From assembly GCA_003229735.1 (NCBI GenBank), contig QIFI01000079.1, forward strand, positions 1-9,528: DNA of 9,528 nt, in the 5' to 3' direction. Source of the stretch: Candidatus Anderseniibacteriota bacterium. GTDB lineage: Bacteria > Patescibacteriota > Andersenbacteria > UBA10190. Shown here one piece after another: positions 6,822-9,528 of the stretch. The position numbers and the translations under genes are program-made. Positions within the stretch are counted from its first letter, which is position 1, and every line of letters begins with the position of its first letter. The notes beneath the pieces are model-generated. The model made no database searches. It was not told the origin of the DNA and saw only the letters and a program-made list of their open reading frames with translations.

Positions 6822-6827
6822 ATTATA
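6822..6827 (-). promoter_or_regulatory. -10 box of the pilin operon, probably leaderless
   Basis: A perfect TATAAT on the minus strand ends 6 nt before ATG 6815, so transcription would begin at or next to the start codon. A 17-bp spacer would put the -35 at ATGAAG, a poor match. No Shine-Dalgarno precedes this ATG, which agrees with a leaderless transcript. The terminator of the upstream gene ends 41 bp before the box, so a new promoter is needed here. Confidence 0.5.
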
Positions 6828-6867
6828 CCCTATAATCACCCCCACTTCATCCGGCACTTGAATTAAT

Positions 6868-6896
6868 AAAAAAATCTCGAGCTTCCAGCTCGAGAT
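6868..6896 (-). terminator. Rho-independent terminator of the LEPR-like protein gene
   Basis: Reading the minus strand, a perfect 10-bp stem ATCTCGAGCT / AGCTCGAGAT closes on a GGA loop and is followed by a T7 run. It lies about 33 bp after the stop at 6930. It separates the single-gene unit from the pilin operon. On the plus strand no T-run follows, so it acts in one direction. Confidence 0.9.
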
Positions 6897-6929
6897 GCAT
6901 CCAAATATACTCTCTTGCTAAAGATACAA

Positions 6930-8048
6930 TCACGAAACCCACAACGGCTGTAGCATATAGCCATACAGCCAGTTAACTTCCTGCGACAACGCTTCATCAA
7001 GAGACATTTGAGCCAGTCTCCACAACACATTTGAAGTAGTATTAGGATTGTCTCCCAAATGAAGACGATCATTAAAATAGCCATAACCATCTTCATCAGA
7101 AAATTGCCGATCTTTATTCTGCCGCCACTCCGGCAACTGCCTGGAGTAAAGTTTAGAGAATACATCCGCTGAACCAGTCCAATCCACTCCCTTCATCTCC
7201 ACCGATAATACTCGATCATACACATCCGCCAAAGTGCCCCCGTAGTCGCCGCTTATTATGCGCCCGGCATTCACCATCAAACCTGTAACCAACCCATTGC
7301 CCGTAGCTTCAAAAATAAAAGTGCCGTCATTTATTCCCTCGGACGCCGTGTCATTGGTCATAACATCAAAAGCCCGCAGCCATTCTTCCATATAAATATC
7401 CCAGTTTGTTCCATCAAGATAGAATTCAATATGATTTTCCGTATTTTCTGCTCTGCCATTCAAACCTATTTCATCTAGATCATACCAGGTTACAACCAAC
7501 CCCACCACAATCTCCACTCGGAAATCTATATCAGTGCCTGACAACCATACCGCTAAAGATCCATCTTCATTACTCTGAAATGTATCAACTAAACCTGGCT
7601 CCATGGAGCCAGGATAATAGTTGCGCATGATTGCCTTGCCGTCCACAAAAACAGATAAGTCATCAACATTTTCTCCCTTAACATCCACCCGGGTCCGGGA
7701 AATTTGCAGTTCAGATGTCACGTTGTTTCCCGCGTCAGACTTAACTAACTTTGCTACTCGAACCAGAGATTCAACTGTAACCTCTGTATTCACGACGTTT
7801 CCCTCAATCTCCACATCCACCTTTGCCTGTCGTGCGCCTCCAGTATCTATAACCACCCATTTATTTAACCCATATACCACGTCCACAGATCCATTATAGA
7901 ATTGACTGCTACTATACTGATCACTTTCGTCATATTCCACAGTAACTAAACTATCTTGAATCAGAGAATCAAAGTTGCCCCACACATCTCCCGCCAATAA
8001 ATCCCTTCTCTCCAGGGGCTCCATGCCATTAAGTCGCCATGTAAACAT
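6930..8048 (-). CDS. Secreted/surface protein with LEPR-XLL-like N-terminus, unknown function
   Basis: This is a 372-aa protein of unknown function. I choose ATG 8048 over the upstream ATG 8084 because AAGGAG sits 6 nt before it. The N-terminus contains MEPLERRDLLAGD (residues 9-21), which closely resembles the LEPR-XLL/LExRxLLAGD motif at the start of many large planctomycete extracellular proteins. No classical signal peptide or membrane helix is visible. The rest is acidic, rich in Val/Asp/Asn with beta-strand-like alternation (about 33-140 and 160-270), ending in a more helical tail (about 295-372). No cysteine is present, unlike the Cys-rich pilin nearby. It stands alone between its own promoter and terminator, between two minor-pilin gene sets. 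A surface role is inference from the motif and context. Confidence 0.7.
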   Translation of the reverse strand: MFTWRLNGMEPLERRDLLAGDVWGNFDSLIQDSLVTVEYDESDQYSSSQFYNGSVDVVYGLNKWVVIDTGGARQAKVDVEIEGNVVNTEVTVESLVRVAKLVKSDAGNNVTSELQISRTRVDVKGENVDDLSVFVDGKAIMRNYYPGSMEPGLVDTFQSNEDGSLAVWLSGTDIDFRVEIVVGLVVTWYDLDEIGLNGRAENTENHIEFYLDGTNWDIYMEEWLRAFDVMTNDTASEGINDGTFIFEATGNGLVTGLMVNAGRIISGDYGGTLADVYDRVLSVEMKGVDWTGSADVFSKLYSRQLPEWRQNKDRQFSDEDGYGYFNDRLHLGDNPNTTSNVLWRLAQMSLDEALSQEVNWLYGYMLQPLWVS

Positions 8049-8054
8049 AACTGT

Positions 8055-8060
8055 CTCCTT
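8055..8060 (-). promoter_or_regulatory. Shine-Dalgarno deciding the start at 8048
   Basis: AAGGAG on the minus strand lies 6 nt before ATG 8048. The alternative upstream ATG (8084) has no such site. This is the clearest ribosome-binding site in the window. Confidence 0.8.
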
Positions 8061-8101
8061 TGCGAAAAAATGACAAATCGGCACAAATTTTCAAACAACA
8101 T

Positions 8102-8124
8102 GACCAAGCTAATACCAGCTGGTC
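8102..8124 (-). promoter_or_regulatory. Stem-loop at the predicted 5' end of the LEPR-like mRNA
   Basis: GACCA (8102-8106) and GCT (8108-8110) pair with AGC (8117-8119) and TGGTC (8120-8124), with one bulged A and a 6-nt loop. It falls just after the predicted transcription start, about 55 nt before the ribosome-binding site. It could stabilise the message or be a protein-binding site. It has no T-run, so it is not a terminator for the upstream pilin gene. Confidence 0.4.
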
Positions 8125-8132
8125 AATCTCAA

Positions 8133-8161
8133 TTTCTACTGTATATATCTACTTTTGTCAA
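8133..8161 (-). promoter_or_regulatory. Promoter of the LEPR-like protein gene
   Basis: On the minus strand a perfect TTGACA (8156-8161) is followed after 17 bp by TAGAAA (8133-8138), a 4 of 6 match to TATAAT. Transcription would begin near 8126, giving a leader of about 78 nt. A second perfect TTGACA lies at 8171-8176 within a direct repeat of TATTGACAA, so the -35 region is duplicated. Confidence 0.5.
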
Positions 8162-8204
8162 TACTAAGATTGTCAATAACGTCTGACACAAATTTATATC
8201 AATT

Positions 8205-8825
8205 CTACTCCCCCAGATTTGTCTTCAAATTCCTGATCTGCACCTGTGACCTCACTTCTATCGGCGGCGGATCCACCGCCGGGTCCGCGTCCACCATGAT
8301 ATAAAACTGTACATATTTTACTTCCGTCAGATCCGCCGCTGTCAGCGGCGTTTGATTTACCGGATAGTCCCCCGCGTAATAAGTAAAAATGTCAGTCGCC
8401 CCATTCACCACGTTACCCGCCACCACCGTCACCGCTTCCACGCCCGTGTCATAAACAATTGGATTTCCGGACGGCTGAATAACTCCTCTTCTTAACTCCG
8501 TACCCACCAGTTCATAGCTGACCCGCTCCGTCGCCGCGTCACTATCCACATTGGCGTACCACACCATCCTCTGCGGCGACATTTCCACTATCGGATACGC
8601 TCCGGCATCAGACACTCTGGCTTTCCGAATCTGCTTGGCAATTCTTTTTAATTGTATTCTGGCCGTTTCCGTTGATCTGGCCTGCAGAAAAGTCACTTTG
8701 GAAATCGGATTGGCAATCACCAAAAACCTCACCAGTATAGTCATCACCACCGACACAATCCCCAATACTACCACAACTTCAATCACCGTCATCCCCGCCA
8801 TGCCTCGTCTGCCTCTGCTGGTCAT
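8205..8825 (-). CDS. PilW/PulJ-like minor prepilin, second copy
   Basis: This encodes a 206-aa type IV minor prepilin. The basic leader MTSRGRRGMAG is followed by MTVIEVVVVLGIVSVVMTILVRFLV. Cleavage after G11 gives Glu16 at mature position 5. The helix continues with a polar segment (TARIQLKRIAKQIRKARV), as in PilW-like proteins, followed by a beta-rich domain with MVWYANVD and YVQFYIMVDADP strands and an end reading EVRSQVQIRNLK. It resembles the 170-aa prepilin at 5224-5736 in layout, suggesting two distinct minor-pilin sets. It starts 13 bp after the upstream gene's stop, so the two are co-transcribed. No Shine-Dalgarno is obvious before the ATG. No terminator hairpin with a T-run follows its stop. 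Confidence 0.75.
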   Translation of the reverse strand: MTSRGRRGMAGMTVIEVVVVLGIVSVVMTILVRFLVIANPISKVTFLQARSTETARIQLKRIAKQIRKARVSDAGAYPIVEMSPQRMVWYANVDSDAATERVSYELVGTELRRGVIQPSGNPIVYDTGVEAVTVVAGNVVNGATDIFTYYAGDYPVNQTPLTAADLTEVKYVQFYIMVDADPAVDPPPIEVRSQVQIRNLKTNLGE

Positions 8826-8838
8826 ACTAAATGATTAC

Positions 8839-9528
8839 TTAACTAGCCACCATCGTCACGGTGCTAAAAGAAGTCCCTGACACAGTTGCTGAAGTAGTCT
8901 GCGCCACATAGCCCGTCGCTGACAAATCCAATGTATAATCGGCATTACCTGGCAATCCCGCGAACAGCACTTGCCCATCCGCTCTGGTGGTTATAGTTTC
9001 ACCATACGCGCCGAGAGTCAACTTAACACTGACATCTTCTAAAACTACCCCATTGACATCCATAACCGTCACCAGCAGGGAACTGTTCGTATGATCAACC
9101 ACCAGCACCTCCATATTTAAATTATCATTCGGGTTCAAGGTTAAGGGCAGCGGCAAACTGGTTGATCTGATATCATATCCCTCCACCGCCCCGTCTATAA
9201 TTAATGAATAATTATCCCACACTAAATTCTGATGATCATATTGCCCATTCACATCAGTCGTCACGTCCTCATCCACCCGATACACCGGATTAGTCCCGTC
9301 ATCCCCGATCGTCTTGGTGCCCCGTAGATTATAATTTACTCCGGCCAAAGTTTCTCCTATTCCCCCCAGCCAGGCCGTGTCAAAACTTTGCGCTACGCTG
9401 TTATTCCACGCCCCAATATTACCGCCCACGCTATCTCCAGCCGGTGAAGCCGCTTCGTCCACCCCCCAATAACCCATCAGCCCCGTCGTAGTACCCAGAC
9501 CGCCATTAGCCAAAGTTTGAATCTCTCC
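8839..9528 (-). CDS. C-terminal part of a surface protein with carboxypeptidase-regulatory-like domain, cut by window edge
   Basis: The frame is open to the right edge of the window, so the N-terminus is missing; the in-frame TTG at 9513 is not a convincing start. About 229 residues are visible. Residues about 140-225 of this fragment (LLVTVMDVNGVVLEDVSVKL, TTRADGQVLFAGLPG, YTLDLSATGYVAQT) form the pattern of a carboxypeptidase regulatory-like/transthyretin-type beta-sandwich, a common extracellular module. The upstream part is Gly/Asp/Asn-rich with YWGVDEAASPAGDSVGGN-type segments that resemble the start of another beta-sandwich. It lies 13 bp upstream of a minor prepilin gene in the same direction, so it is probably itself a PilV-like prepilin with an exodomain, or an adhesin of the pilus. 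That cannot be verified without the missing start. Confidence 0.6.
   Translation of the reverse strand, partial: GEIQTLANGGLGTTTGLMGYWGVDEAASPAGDSVGGNIGAWNNSVAQSFDTAWLGGIGETLAGVNYNLRGTKTIGDDGTNPVYRVDEDVTTDVNGQYDHQNLVWDNYSLIIDGAVEGYDIRSTSLPLPLTLNPNDNLNMEVLVVDHTNSSLLVTVMDVNGVVLEDVSVKLTLGAYGETITTRADGQVLFAGLPGNADYTLDLSATGYVAQTTSATVSGTSFSTVTMVAS

Noticed and set aside
6816..6857. GTG start at 6857 for the PilX-like protein
   Set aside because: It would place a non-leader 14-residue extension before MKYGSRG and would include the -10 box in the coding sequence.
6863..7165. Minus-strand 100-aa open frame inside the LEPR-like gene
   Set aside because: It is out of frame with the better-supported gene, overlaps the terminator and lacks a ribosome-binding site.

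Overview
The window looks like a piece of a Patescibacteria/CPR genome, or a similar reduced uncultured bacterium. This is inferred from gene content, not from a marker gene. The clues are a HicB/HicA pair of a type I associate with CPR genomes, several minor-pilin genes carrying large added exodomains, a PMT-family (GT39) mannosyltransferase, and a low-complexity repeat of the GTCATTTGGATTT kind often seen in CPR assemblies. Base composition is intermediate. No rRNA, tRNA, CRISPR array or complete insertion sequence was seen.

Left part (1-1287): a REP-like hairpin repeat (20-74) precedes a plus-strand toxin-antitoxin remnant. Its HicB-like antitoxin is intact (193-597). The HicA toxin gene (600-832) is broken by a one-base frameshift near 723-725. 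Then comes a 335-bp near-perfect palindrome (923-1257) bounded by perfect 29-bp inverted repeats. It has no coding capacity and sits between converging gene sets. It is the most unusual non-coding object here.

Middle part (1288-6815, minus strand) reads as one operon: a PilX/GspK-like minor pilin with a LamG/concanavalin-like domain (6815-5733), a PilW/PulJ-like prepilin (5736-5224, 4-bp ATGA overlap), a PilV-like prepilin with a cysteine-rich exodomain (5222-4242), an overlapping reading frame with three Calx-beta-like repeats (4305-2824), and a PMT mannosyltransferase (2787-1288). The PilV-like and Calx-beta frames look like one gene split by a one-base slip in a G tract. Restoring one base gives exactly 800 codons in a single frame. 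A -10 box lies 6 nt before the PilX-like start, which suggests leaderless transcription.

Right part (6868-9528, minus strand): a single-gene unit with its own promoter, strong Shine-Dalgarno and rho-independent terminator encodes a cysteine-free acidic secreted protein (8048-6930). Its N-terminus resembles the LEPR-XLL motif of planctomycete surface proteins. Upstream is a second minor-pilin pair: a PilW-like prepilin (8825-8205) and the C-terminal part of a protein with a carboxypeptidase-regulatory-like beta-sandwich (8839 to the window edge).

Taken together, the minus-strand genes look like a cell-surface module. Minor pilins would form a pilus-tip complex carrying adhesive exodomains (LamG, Cys-rich/Calx-beta, beta-sandwich), with a membrane O-mannosyltransferase that may glycosylate them. 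No PilY1 adhesin is seen in the window, and the fused exodomains could take that role. This functional picture is inference. The domain calls come from reading the translated sequences without a database search.
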